From a virus: a stretch of DNA of 37,349 bases. The notes below the pieces were generated by a model. That model searched no databases, had not been told where the DNA came from, and was given only the letters and a program-made list of their open reading frames with translations. Made by a program: the position numbers and the translations under genes. The stretch is from the IMG/VR virus record IMGVR_UViG_3300044294_000054, positions 1 to 37,349 of that record. The stretch is one strand, 5' to 3'. Shown piece by piece: positions 1 through 6,605 of this stretch; positions within the stretch are counted from its first letter, which is position 1; each line of letters starts with the position of its first letter.

Positions 1-247
1 CGAACATAAATAGCGTTGTTGCTAATGCGACTAATATCAACGCAGTTGCCGGTTCGATTGCAAATGTAAATTCAGTCTATGACAATAGAGCTAACATCAA
101 CGCAGTTGCCGGTTCGATTGCAAATGTAAATTCAGTCTATGACAATAGAGCTAACATTAACAGTGCAGTTGCCAATCAATCGAACATAAATAGCGTTGTT
201 GCTAATGCGACTAATATCAACGCAGTTGCCGGTTCGATTGCAAATGT
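1..247 (+). repeat. 60-bp and 180-bp direct repeats inside the tail-fibre gene
   Basis: Bases 1-67 recur exactly at 181-247. Bases 36-97 recur exactly at 96-157, a tandem copy with a 60-bp period. Both periods are multiples of three, so copy-number change keeps the frame. Synonymous positions are identical too, which means the duplication is recent or kept alike by recombination. The contig edge may lie here because repeats broke the assembly. Confidence 0.95.
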
Positions 248-539
248 TAATTATGTTGGTGGATCTATTAATAATGTAAACCGGTATGCAGCAGAGTACA
301 CCATCAGTGCTACTCAGCCTGCATCTCCGACGGCTGGCAGGTTGTGGTATGACACTGTAAATAGCATATTAAAGTATTTTAATGGAAGCATCTTTGCATC
401 CATTAGTGCTGGTATCTCTCAGATCCAATCTGACACTACGCCAACCTTAGGCGGCCACTTAAACGCCAACAATAAAAACATCAATAATGTCGCCACCATC
501 GATGGTGCTGATCTCACTATTGACTTCGGAACTATTTAG
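3..539 (+). CDS. Tail fibre protein, C-terminal part (cut by the window edge)
   Basis: The reading frame is open from base 3 to the stop at 537-539, so this is the 3' end of a longer gene. The first 80 or so residues are repeats of the type N-I-N-x-V-A, with a 20-residue block (NINAVAGSIANVNSVYDNRA) present twice in tandem. Such Asn/Ala/Val repeats are common in the shaft of podovirus tail fibres. The last part (PASPTAGRLWYDTVNSILKY) resembles short domains found at the ends of cyanophage fibres. A second fibre gene starts 5 bases after the stop. In T7-like phages gp17 follows gp16, and the window's right edge ends in that region, so this is probably the end of the gp17-like fibre. The N-terminal tail-binding domain is not in the window. 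An internal ATG at 342 is not the true start. Confidence 0.75.
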   Translation, partial: NINSVVANATNINAVAGSIANVNSVYDNRANINAVAGSIANVNSVYDNRANINSAVANQSNINSVVANATNINAVAGSIANVNYVGGSINNVNRYAAEYTISATQPASPTAGRLWYDTVNSILKYFNGSIFASISAGISQIQSDTTPTLGGHLNANNKNINNVATIDGADLTIDFGTI

Positions 540-544
540 TAGAA

Positions 545-1879
545 ATGGCTAAACTTCTTAAACTGCGTCGCGGAACTACGACGCAACATAACACTTTTAC
601 TGGTGCTGAGGGTGAGATTACTATTGATATCACCAAAGATACTGTTGTTGTACACAATGGTACCACGGCTGGTGGTCACCCGCTGCTCCGTCAGGATCTA
701 AGCAACCTACCTGTAGGGTCTGTAACTTCGTCCCACCTGGCAGATGGGACCATTGTTAACGCTGATATTAACGCCTCTGCAGCTATTGCTTCCGCAAAGC
801 TGGCAACTACTGGCGTGACAGCTGGCAACTATGGTGCATCTACGGCTGTTCCAGTCCTCTCAATTAACGCACAGGGTCAAGTTACGGCTGCGAGTACGGC
901 TCCACTGCCAGCTGGCATTGTCACTACGTCCGACACGGGCACTGTGACCAGCACAATGATTGCTAATGAGACCATTGCCACGAGCGATCTGGCTAGTAAT
1001 GCAGTTACGACTGCCAAGATCAGCGACGGTAACGTCACCACAGCCAAGATTGCTGATAGTAATGTTACCACAGCCAAGATTGCTGATAGTAATGTTACCA
1101 CAGCCAAGATTGCTGATAGTAATGTTACCACAGCCAAGATTGCTGATAGTAATGTTACCACAGCCAAGATTGCTGATGGTAACGTCACCACCTCTAAGCT
1201 CTCTGACTCTGGGGTAACTGCTGGTACATTCCGCAGCGTCACTGTTGACGCCAAAGGTCGTGTAACTGGTGCAAGCAACCCGACTACCTTTGCTGGCTAC
1301 GGCCTGTCGGACACCTCGGCAAACCTGGCCTCAGCGATCTCTGATGAGACTGGCACTGGCCCTCTTGTTTTTGCTACCTCACCGGCTTTTGGTGGCACCC
1401 CAACTGCACCAACTGCAGCTGCTGGAACAAACACCACACAGCTCGCCACTACGGCCTTCGTAACTGCTGCTGCAAATACGGCGCAAACTAATGCTCAAAA
1501 CGCCTCTGTGCCAACTGCACGCACCGTCAGTGTTGGTTCACAGCTCTCTGGTGGTGGTGCATTGAGTGGTAACATCACCCTCAGTCACGCCACTGTGTCC
1601 ACGCAGGGTAATGTCAGCGTAGGAACTGGTAGTGTTGTTAATAGCATGACCTTTAGCAATGGTCACGTCACTGGTATTGGTACTGCTGACTACAACAGTC
1701 ATTTCTTTAATACCTTAAATATCCCTGATTACGTTGGTTTTAATAATAATTGCAATTGCCATGGTGATTGTGACTATAATTGCCATAACTGCGGCGGGAT
1801 GAGGTTTGTAGATAACGGAGGTCAAATCAGTCACACCTATTACAATTGTAGGACCAGGTGGAATTGTAATTGTTATTGA
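545..1879 (+). CDS. Tail fibre / receptor-binding protein with Cys-rich C-terminus
   Basis: A 444-residue protein. Residues 1-50 (MAKLLKLRRGTTTQHNTFTG, then a stretch ending GHPLLRQD) match the short N-terminal domain common in cyanophage tail fibres and related to the Mtd N-terminal domain. The middle is Thr/Ala/Ser rich with six decapeptide units like NVTTAKIADS (about residues 160-220), then a stretch (SVGSQLSGGGALSGNITLSH) typical of fibre ends. The protein has no cysteine before residue 403 and then eight: C403, 405, 409, 413, 416, 435, 441 and 443, each preceded by Asn (seven) or Asp (one). No clear Shine-Dalgarno sequence precedes the ATG. Genes for a radical SAM enzyme and a 2OG oxygenase-like protein follow. 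Receptor binding is inferred from family and position; modification of the tip is hypothesis. Confidence 0.8.
   Translation: MAKLLKLRRGTTTQHNTFTGAEGEITIDITKDTVVVHNGTTAGGHPLLRQDLSNLPVGSVTSSHLADGTIVNADINASAAIASAKLATTGVTAGNYGASTAVPVLSINAQGQVTAASTAPLPAGIVTTSDTGTVTSTMIANETIATSDLASNAVTTAKISDGNVTTAKIADSNVTTAKIADSNVTTAKIADSNVTTAKIADSNVTTAKIADGNVTTSKLSDSGVTAGTFRSVTVDAKGRVTGASNPTTFAGYGLSDTSANLASAISDETGTGPLVFATSPAFGGTPTAPTAAAGTNTTQLATTAFVTAAANTAQTNAQNASVPTARTVSVGSQLSGGGALSGNITLSHATVSTQGNVSVGTGSVVNSMTFSNGHVTGIGTADYNSHFFNTLNIPDYVGFNNNCNCHGDCDYNCHNCGGMRFVDNGGQISHTYYNCRTRWNCNCY
1021..1200 (+). repeat. 30-bp tandem repeat in the tail-fibre gene
   Basis: Four exact 30-bp units start at 1051, 1081, 1111 and 1141, with diverged units before (1021) and after (1171). 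They encode the decapeptide NVTTAKIADS. The identical third-codon positions show recent tandem expansion. Length changes would alter the fibre shaft in steps of ten residues without a frameshift. Confidence 0.95.
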
Positions 1880-1890
1880 TAAATTATAAA

Positions 1891-2604
1891 ATGAAAATTT
1901 TTACTATTGATAATAAAGCTATTTATCTCAGAGGGAATAGCAGGCTTGAGAATGCGGTTATCGCAGTCAATGACGACGGCATTCAGTTAGATTTGCCATT
2001 TTATATTAGTAATGAATTAGGGCCTGTTTTTAATACAATCAAACATTACAAGTTTGGTTGGAGCGACATCTTATCTCAAGCTCAAGACCATGGATTTGTT
2101 CTGATTAGCTCACTCCATCAATACGAACTGGATTTTACAATTACGCAAACCATTATAGAGACCTATGACACAAAAATAAATCCACTAAGATTTCGCAATA
2201 ATTCTTGCTTGCGAATTGCTCTTATATTCACTCCATCAAAAAATTGTACACCTAATGATGTGACTGTTTATCTCTGGGATGACGGTTTCGTTAAATTTGA
2301 CAATATAAAACTTGATGGAGTTATAAGTATGCAGGATAAATTGCCTGCTGTAGATCATATTCAAATCCTAGCCCCACAGACTTCTATAGCTGGAGAACCT
2401 ATAACTCTTTCTATCACGCAGCCAGTACCTGGGACAGATATTTATCTAGAATCTACAGCCGGTATTCTTAATCGTTCCCGCCTAAATACAGGGGCTAATG
2501 TCCTGCTAAATACAGAGGGTCTTGAGCCTGGCGATACGATCAAAGTAAAAGCCGGCTACAAGTTCTGGTCAGGCGATGCTGAAGCAATTATTTCACTTAC
2601 CTAA
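1891..2604 (+). CDS. Unknown protein with C-terminal Ig-like domain, tail-fibre cassette
   Basis: A 237-residue protein of unknown function. I chose the ATG at 1891 (MKIFTIDNKAIYL); a TTG seven codons upstream would overlap the fibre stop. Residues about 1-155 show no motif I recognise. The last 80 or so residues, beginning IQILAPQTSIAGEPITLSIT and ending in a short strand-rich segment, look like a bacterial Ig-like fold, common in surface and tail proteins. There is no signal peptide or membrane segment. The gene is clearly AT-richer than its neighbours (for example 1981-2040 is about a quarter G+C), which suggests separate origin. It lies 11 bases after the fibre and 19 bases before the radical SAM gene. 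It may be a structural fibre accessory, a fibre chaperone, or another substrate or partner of the downstream enzymes; the sequence does not decide. Confidence 0.6.
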   Translation: MKIFTIDNKAIYLRGNSRLENAVIAVNDDGIQLDLPFYISNELGPVFNTIKHYKFGWSDILSQAQDHGFVLISSLHQYELDFTITQTIIETYDTKINPLRFRNNSCLRIALIFTPSKNCTPNDVTVYLWDDGFVKFDNIKLDGVISMQDKLPAVDHIQILAPQTSIAGEPITLSITQPVPGTDIYLESTAGILNRSRLNTGANVLLNTEGLEPGDTIKVKAGYKFWSGDAEAIISLT

Positions 2605-2623
2605 TGTGCCTTAAACTACTGTA

Positions 2624-3961
2624 ATGTCCATTTTTACCCTTCACCTTCAAGATCCCATCACCAAGCAGGAGCATAAGCTCTTCTACAACAATCAGACCAG
2701 CGAGCTTCGTAATGAGCAGGGTGAGTTTGTTGTTGATGTAGAACCCAGCCAATTTAATGGGTCAGTTGCTGCTGTCTCCAAGGAAGCCCCGCTGGGTAAG
2801 AGCAGTATGCCTAATAGAATTAAGATTCAGATGGGATTGAGCTGCAACTACTCTTGTGAGTATTGCTCTCAGCGATTTGTTCCACATGCAGATGAAACGT
2901 CTGCGGAGTTGGTAGACGAATTTATGAAGAGTCTCACCTCTTGGTTTAAGCCGCCTGCTGGAGGTCTTGGTCGAAAGATTGAATTTTGGGGTGGGGAACC
3001 GCTACTCTACGCAAAGACATTCAAGCCATTGGCTGAGTGCATTCGTGCAGCTTATCCAAACATTCAAATGTCAGTCATCACCAATGGCTCACTTCTCACT
3101 AAGGAATGGGTTGATTGGCTTTATGACCTTGGATTTGGTATGGCTGTTTCCCACGATGGACCAGGACAAGCTGTTCGCGGTCCTGATCCGCTTACGCTTC
3201 CTAAAAAGAAAGAAGTGTGGTTGTATCTTTACGAAAAAATGGGCAAGGAAGGGAGGATGTCTTTTAATCCAATGCTCAATCGCCTTAACACCTCTCGTGT
3301 TGCAACTGCAAACTTCTTTCGTGAATTGACGGGTAATCCAGATGTCAAGCTTGGTGAGGGTGGGATGGTTGACGCTTATGATGAGGGTGGTAAGAGTATG
3401 TCGCTTAGGCCTGATGAATATCAAACTTTTGCCAATCAGGCGTTTGCTGAGATGCACAATAGTGATATCCTCCGCAACTTTGATATTATTAGATCCCGCC
3501 TAGAATCGTGGCTTCTTTCCTGGAAAAAGCTTCGCTCTGCGCTTGTGCTTGGTCAGAAATGCAGCATGGACAGAGAAGATCAAATTGCTGTTGACCTCCG
3601 AGGTAATGTCCTGACTTGTCAAAACACCTCAGAGGTTGCTATTTCAGGTAACGGACAAAGCCACAAGATTGGACACATGCTAGATATGGAGAATGTCAAG
3701 CTTGACACAGCTACTCATTGGAAACATAGAGATGAGTGTGCTGGCTGCCCAGTGCTTCAAGCTTGTATGGGTTCTTGCATGTTCTTACAGGGTGAGTTGT
3801 TTGAAGTGAGCTGCAACAATTCTTATTTTGACCATGTTGCGTGTTTTGCTGAGGCATTATATCTCGTTTCAGGTTGGATTCTTATCAATATAGTTGGTGA
3901 TATTAGGCCTGAGCGTCAAGACCCATTTGGCCTTCGCCCTGTCGATCAAATTCCCGCATGA
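2624..3961 (+). CDS. Radical SAM protein with SPASM domain (peptide/protein-modifying type)
   Basis: A 445-residue radical S-adenosylmethionine enzyme. The CxxxCxxC motif (C74, C78, C81 in LSCNYSCEYC) binds the 4Fe-4S cluster that cleaves SAM, and GGEP at 123-126 is the usual SAM-binding motif. The C-terminal part has a SPASM-type cysteine set: C313, C332, C372, C375, C381, C385, C397 and C407, with the CxxCx5Cx3C core. SPASM enzymes mostly modify peptides or proteins, as in anaerobic sulfatase maturation, sactipeptide and ranthipeptide thioether formation, and PQQ or mycofactocin precursor processing. The N-terminal 60 residues may be a substrate-recognition region. The stop overlaps the ATG of the oxygenase-like gene (ATGA), so the two are translationally coupled. 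No peptidase, transporter or separate small precursor gene lies nearby. The nearest Cys-rich product is the fibre tail, the likeliest target by position. Family assignment is firm; substrate is inferred. Confidence 0.9.
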   Translation: MSIFTLHLQDPITKQEHKLFYNNQTSELRNEQGEFVVDVEPSQFNGSVAAVSKEAPLGKSSMPNRIKIQMGLSCNYSCEYCSQRFVPHADETSAELVDEFMKSLTSWFKPPAGGLGRKIEFWGGEPLLYAKTFKPLAECIRAAYPNIQMSVITNGSLLTKEWVDWLYDLGFGMAVSHDGPGQAVRGPDPLTLPKKKEVWLYLYEKMGKEGRMSFNPMLNRLNTSRVATANFFRELTGNPDVKLGEGGMVDAYDEGGKSMSLRPDEYQTFANQAFAEMHNSDILRNFDIIRSRLESWLLSWKKLRSALVLGQKCSMDREDQIAVDLRGNVLTCQNTSEVAISGNGQSHKIGHMLDMENVKLDTATHWKHRDECAGCPVLQACMGSCMFLQGELFEVSCNNSYFDHVACFAEALYLVSGWILINIVGDIRPERQDPFGLRPVDQIPA

Positions 3962-4539
3962 TCAATCTTTTATTTGCGACACCCGTGGGGATCTTTGATC
4001 ACTCAGAGCTTCTGGATCAATGTCTAGAGGAGTGGAACTCATATACTTCACATATACCGACTGACAACGTTTGGCGGCTTGTTACTACACCTGGATTTAA
4101 GGCGTTGGCTACTAAATTTCAGGATAGAGCCAATGAGGTCATGGCTGCTGTTGGACGACAGGAATCTTTAACTGTTAATCGTGGCTGGCTTCAATCCCAG
4201 CGTGGCAACCATGCAGTCATTCCGCACACCCACCCATGGGACTTGCTAGTTGCAGTTTTCTACTTAAAAGTCCCCCCAGGCTCTGGAGACTTGCTAATTC
4301 AAGACCCGGCCGCTGGGTCCATGTGGTGCAACTATGAAGACCCCCAGACAGGTTCTAGCGGTAATGTTTTCAAACGGATTAGCCCATATCCCGGAATGAT
4401 GGTTGTGCATCCGGGGCACATAGTACACAGCACTCTTCCAAACAACACATCCGAAGAGCGTCTTTGTTTCGCTACTGATTTTTATTCTTTTAATCCAAAC
4501 AATCATGATTACTCTATTCGGTCTGAAGGTTTCTTATGA
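3958..4539 (+). CDS. Putative 2OG-Fe(II) oxygenase (PF13759-like)
   Basis: A 193-residue protein that resembles the 'putative 2OG-Fe(II) oxygenase' family (TIGR02466/PF13759), a double-stranded beta-helix fold. The family-like core is IPHTHPWDLLVAVFYLKVPP, with candidate iron ligands in the HxH/D segment, followed by GSGDLLIQDPAAG. The distal His lies in MMVVHPGHIVHSTLPNN, and the Arg expected to bind 2-oxoglutarate in EERLCF. Members probably hydroxylate substrates using Fe(II), O2 and 2-oxoglutarate. Its ATG overlaps the stop of the radical SAM gene, and its end overlaps the next small membrane protein by 35 bases. It is a candidate for hydroxylating Asn or Asp side chains of the neighbouring fibre, but such oxygenases are also scattered through cyanophage genomes with unknown substrates. 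Confidence 0.7.
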   Translation: MINLLFATPVGIFDHSELLDQCLEEWNSYTSHIPTDNVWRLVTTPGFKALATKFQDRANEVMAAVGRQESLTVNRGWLQSQRGNHAVIPHTHPWDLLVAVFYLKVPPGSGDLLIQDPAAGSMWCNYEDPQTGSSGNVFKRISPYPGMMVVHPGHIVHSTLPNNTSEERLCFATDFYSFNPNNHDYSIRSEGFL

Positions 4540-4705
4540 GGCCTTGGTATTCTTCGCCCTGTTTCTGGGCTCTGAAGTTATTGGCGCTAGTAAGCTAAAG
4601 GATAACAGCATTGTTCAAGTGCTGCTCTCCCTGGTGTCCTACCTGAAGGTGGTCCGTAAGGAAGACGACAAAATTCAACAAGTGAAGAACATCTTCAGGG
4701 GTTGA
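4505..4705 (+). CDS. Small membrane protein, holin-like
   Basis: A 66-residue protein with one hydrophobic segment near the N-terminus (YEALVFFALFLGSEVIGASK) and a charged C-terminal tail. Proteins of this form are conserved in marine podoviruses and lie just before the cell-wall hydrolase, as here (3 bases upstream). In T7 the holin gp17.5 sits at the same place between fibre and small terminase. Hole formation is inferred from position, size and the membrane segment; a single-span protein could also be an anchor or lysis regulator. Confidence 0.6.
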   Translation: MITLFGLKVSYEALVFFALFLGSEVIGASKLKDNSIVQVLLSLVSYLKVVRKEDDKIQQVKNIFRG

Positions 4706-4708
4706 GAA

Positions 4709-5257
4709 ATGGTACTGCTTCCCGTTAAGCAGTATTACTCGCAGACTGACAGTGCTACTAGGCACGGAGATCGGATGTGCTTTAGCTCCACGTGTGCTAT
4801 GGCCATCAAGTATCTATGGCCTACTGCACTTAGCGGCAGTAATGCTGATGATGATTACTTAGAGACTGTATTGAAATACGGGGACACAACCCAGTACACC
4901 TCGCATCTGCGAGCCTGCAATGACTATGGAGTGTTCGCATCTTTCCACACGAATGGTACTCGCTCACTATTGCTGTCTGAATTAAAAGCTGGCTATCCAG
5001 TTGCTACTGGAGTGCTCCACAAGGGGCTTGTGTCCCAACCACAGGGTGGTGGTCACTGGATGCTGCTAATTGGTGATGATGGCAAACATGGCATTTTTCA
5101 TGACCCGTATGGGGAAATGGACAACGTAGCTGGGGGCTATGTATCAGTTGGTTCGGGTGGAAAGGGAGTTAAGTACACCTGGACTAATTGGATGCGCCGT
5201 TGGGCCGTAGAAGGTGATGGTTCTGGATGGTTTATGACATTTAGAACAAATGATTGA
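4709..5257 (+). CDS. C39-like cysteine peptidase, probable endolysin
   Basis: A 182-residue protein with the papain-like C39/NlpC-type layout. A Cys lies in RHGDRMCFSSTCAMAIKYLW (C24, or C29), the His in GGGHWMLLIGDD (H116), and an Asp in HDPYGEMD (D132). This matches the Peptidase_C39_2 type of hydrolase that many cyanophages carry in the lysis position. It should cut a peptide bond in peptidoglycan after reaching the periplasm. There is no signal peptide, so export would depend on the holin-like protein encoded just upstream. T7's own amidase gp3.5 has no homologue in this window, so this is the best lysis enzyme candidate. Its end overlaps the next gene by 8 bases. Confidence 0.75.
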   Translation: MVLLPVKQYYSQTDSATRHGDRMCFSSTCAMAIKYLWPTALSGSNADDDYLETVLKYGDTTQYTSHLRACNDYGVFASFHTNGTRSLLLSELKAGYPVATGVLHKGLVSQPQGGGHWMLLIGDDGKHGIFHDPYGEMDNVAGGYVSVGSGGKGVKYTWTNWMRRWAVEGDGSGWFMTFRTND

Positions 5258-5483
5258 AGCAATTATCTCTGCTGCCGTAGCTGCAGTAACAGGCCTCATA
5301 GCCATCAATACACGATTAAATTGTCGGATTATGGAAGTCGATAAGCGCATGGACCGTGTTGAGCTCCGCATTGCTGAACGCTACGTCCCAAAGGAAGAGC
5401 TATCTACTTCTCTGGCCAAGATGGAAGATCACATGATTCGGATTGAGAATAAGCTTGATCAGATTGTTTTTAGGCAACGCTAG
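5250..5483 (+). CDS. Small membrane/coiled-coil protein, lysis region (spanin-like or holin-like)
   Basis: A 77-residue protein with an N-terminal membrane segment (MIEAIISAAVAAVTGLIAIN) followed by a charged, heptad-like helix (VDKRMDRVELRIAERYVPKE and onward). This is the form of an inner-membrane spanin (Rz) or of a small holin-associated protein. The family recurs in cyanopodoviruses next to the terminase small subunit. It overlaps the peptidase gene by 8 bases. Lysis function is inferred from topology and place only. Confidence 0.6.
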   Translation: MIEAIISAAVAAVTGLIAINTRLNCRIMEVDKRMDRVELRIAERYVPKEELSTSLAKMEDHMIRIENKLDQIVFRQR

Positions 5484-5491
5484 GAGTCACA

Positions 5492-5722
5492 ATGACTAAG
5501 CGAGCAGGTGAAGATGCATTCGACGAGCTCCATTCGCTCCTAACAAAGGAACTGATTAGCAGGATCAAATCTGGTGAGGCGTCTACAGCGGATCTTCGAG
5601 CTGCCTGTGACTGGCTTAAGGCCAACGATATCACTGGTGTTGCAGTCGAAGGTTCACCTCTTGCAAGTCTTGCTGGTCTGATTCCGGAGCTGACATTTGA
5701 GGATGTACAGGAGCACATTTAA
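5492..5722 (+). CDS. Terminase small subunit (gp18-like)
   Basis: A 76-residue acidic protein beginning MTKRAGEDAFDELHSLLTKE and containing ADLRAACDWLKANDITGVAV. This pattern is typical of T7-like cyanophage small terminase (DNA maturase A) proteins. It recognises concatemeric phage DNA and regulates the large subunit encoded at 7318. A good ribosome-binding site (ctAGGAGt) lies before the ATG. The stop overlaps the ATG of the next gene (taATG). It is shorter than T7 gp18 (89 residues), which is usual in this group. Confidence 0.75.
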   Translation: MTKRAGEDAFDELHSLLTKELISRIKSGEASTADLRAACDWLKANDITGVAVEGSPLASLAGLIPELTFEDVQEHI

Positions 5723-5970
5723 TGCCATACAACCCATATAAAAAGAACCCGAAGCTGCGGGCTAAGAAGAACGCATATCAGCGTAAATACAACAAGAAAT
5801 CCGACGTCAAGCAGAAGTCGGAGGAACGTTGGACGGAGCGTCGCCGCCGTGGCATTGCCGGAAAGGGCGGAAAGGATTTGAGCCATACAAAGAGTGGGCG
5901 GATGATATTGGAATCTTCCCGCCGTAATCGCGCTCGTAATGGCAAGAACGGTAAAACAACTTTGAAGTAA
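5722..5970 (+). CDS. Small basic protein, unknown
   Basis: An 82-residue, very Lys/Arg-rich protein without hydrophobic segments. The C-terminal part (GGKDLSHTKSGRMILESSRR, then NRARNG) recalls small basic phage proteins whose homologues carry a DHxxGN...SNxR...NR motif, some of which are HNH-like nucleases. The key HNH residues are not complete here. It sits between the small terminase and an HNH gene with start/stop overlap, so a nucleic-acid-binding role in packaging is plausible. No firm function. Confidence 0.6.
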   Translation: MPYNPYKKNPKLRAKKNAYQRKYNKKSDVKQKSEERWTERRRRGIAGKGGKDLSHTKSGRMILESSRRNRARNGKNGKTTLK

Positions 5971-5980
5971 TGAGCCACCG

Positions 5981-6247
5981 ATGGACAGCCCCCGAAGCCT
6001 CATGCATGACCTACTTACATTTCGCAGCTCTGATGCCAAACGAATGTGGAGGGACAAAATCAAGCTTAGGGACAACAATCGCTGCGTTTATTGCGGTTCA
6101 ACCAAAGACTTAACTATCGATCATGTCCGACCCCGCAGTAAGGGGGGTGAGACAAATGCCGTGAATTGTGTCACTGCCTGTCGTCTCTGTAACCAGGCCA
6201 AGGGATCAATGCCGGTTCAAGAATTTCTGTACTATCAAACTGCTTAA
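5981..6247 (+). CDS. HNH endonuclease
   Basis: An 88-residue protein with a full HNH motif: CVYCG (first Cys pair), LTIDHVRPRSKGG (the HH/DH catalytic element), VNCVTACRLCNQAKG (Asn and second CxxC pair followed by N and K). HNH proteins cut DNA with one divalent metal ion. Free-standing HNH genes beside terminase genes are known in many tailed phages, where several stimulate packaging; others are homing nucleases. The position between small and large terminase favours packaging, but this is inference. Confidence 0.85.
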   Translation: MDSPRSLMHDLLTFRSSDAKRMWRDKIKLRDNNRCVYCGSTKDLTIDHVRPRSKGGETNAVNCVTACRLCNQAKGSMPVQEFLYYQTA

Positions 6248-6249
6248 AA

Positions 6250-6480
6250 ATGACTGCTCAAGTTTTTACGGCTAGCGTTAAACCGGCCTCTTTGCTTTCT
6301 ACTTGCAAGGCTTTAGCCGAAGCTAAGACCACACTGGATGCCACTGCTGTGACTGCATTGGCAGCTCTGACTACTTCCAATCGCATTGAAGATGCTATTG
6401 ACGTGCTTAGTGCTTGCGCCGCTCGCGCCAATGTGGTGACTGCTACAAGAACTGGTTTGGCCACCAGCGTAAAGGCGTAG
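6250..6480 (+). CDS. Small Ala/Thr-rich protein, unknown
   Basis: A 76-residue protein of Ala, Thr, Val and Ser with alternating helical stretches (ASLLSTCKALAEAKTTLDAT). I recognise no family. The gene starts 2 bases after the HNH stop, and terminator-like hairpins follow it. The opposite strand is also open over most of this stretch, which is a shadow of the GC pattern; the forward frame is favoured by gene spacing and direction. Confidence 0.5.
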   Translation: MTAQVFTASVKPASLLSTCKALAEAKTTLDATAVTALAALTTSNRIEDAIDVLSACAARANVVTATRTGLATSVKA

Positions 6481-6554
6481 TGCCTTTTAGAGGCATCAGG
6501 AAGGCCCTACAAGCCCTCCTGATTGCCTTCCTGGTGTCTCCCATCCTTCCGCCT

Positions 6555-6594
6555 TCTAGAGGCCTCTCCACGGGGCTTCTAGAGGGCTCTTTTT
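6555..6594 (+). terminator. Putative rho-independent terminator
   Basis: A 10-bp stem (6555-6564 with 6574-6583, one G-U pair, 9-base loop) is followed within a few bases by ctcttttta. Another imperfect hairpin lies just upstream around 6490-6527 (aggcatcaggaagg with cctcctgattgcct). Together they fill the 125-base gap between the Ala-rich gene and the lysozyme-like gene. Confidence 0.55.
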
Positions 6595-6605
6595 ATATTT
6601 ATCCT

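Noticed and set aside
1-247. CRISPR-like array
   Set aside because: The repeats are coding, in frame and without unique spacers of regular length.
877-1278. Antisense ORF rich in VVTLLSAILA repeats
   Set aside because: It is the mirror of the 30-bp repeats in the tail-fibre gene, without start site, neighbours or plausible composition.
6414-6605. 64-residue N-terminal extension of the lysozyme-like gene
   Set aside because: It would overlap the preceding gene and cross the terminator hairpins; the ATG at 6606 starts a normal family-like protein.
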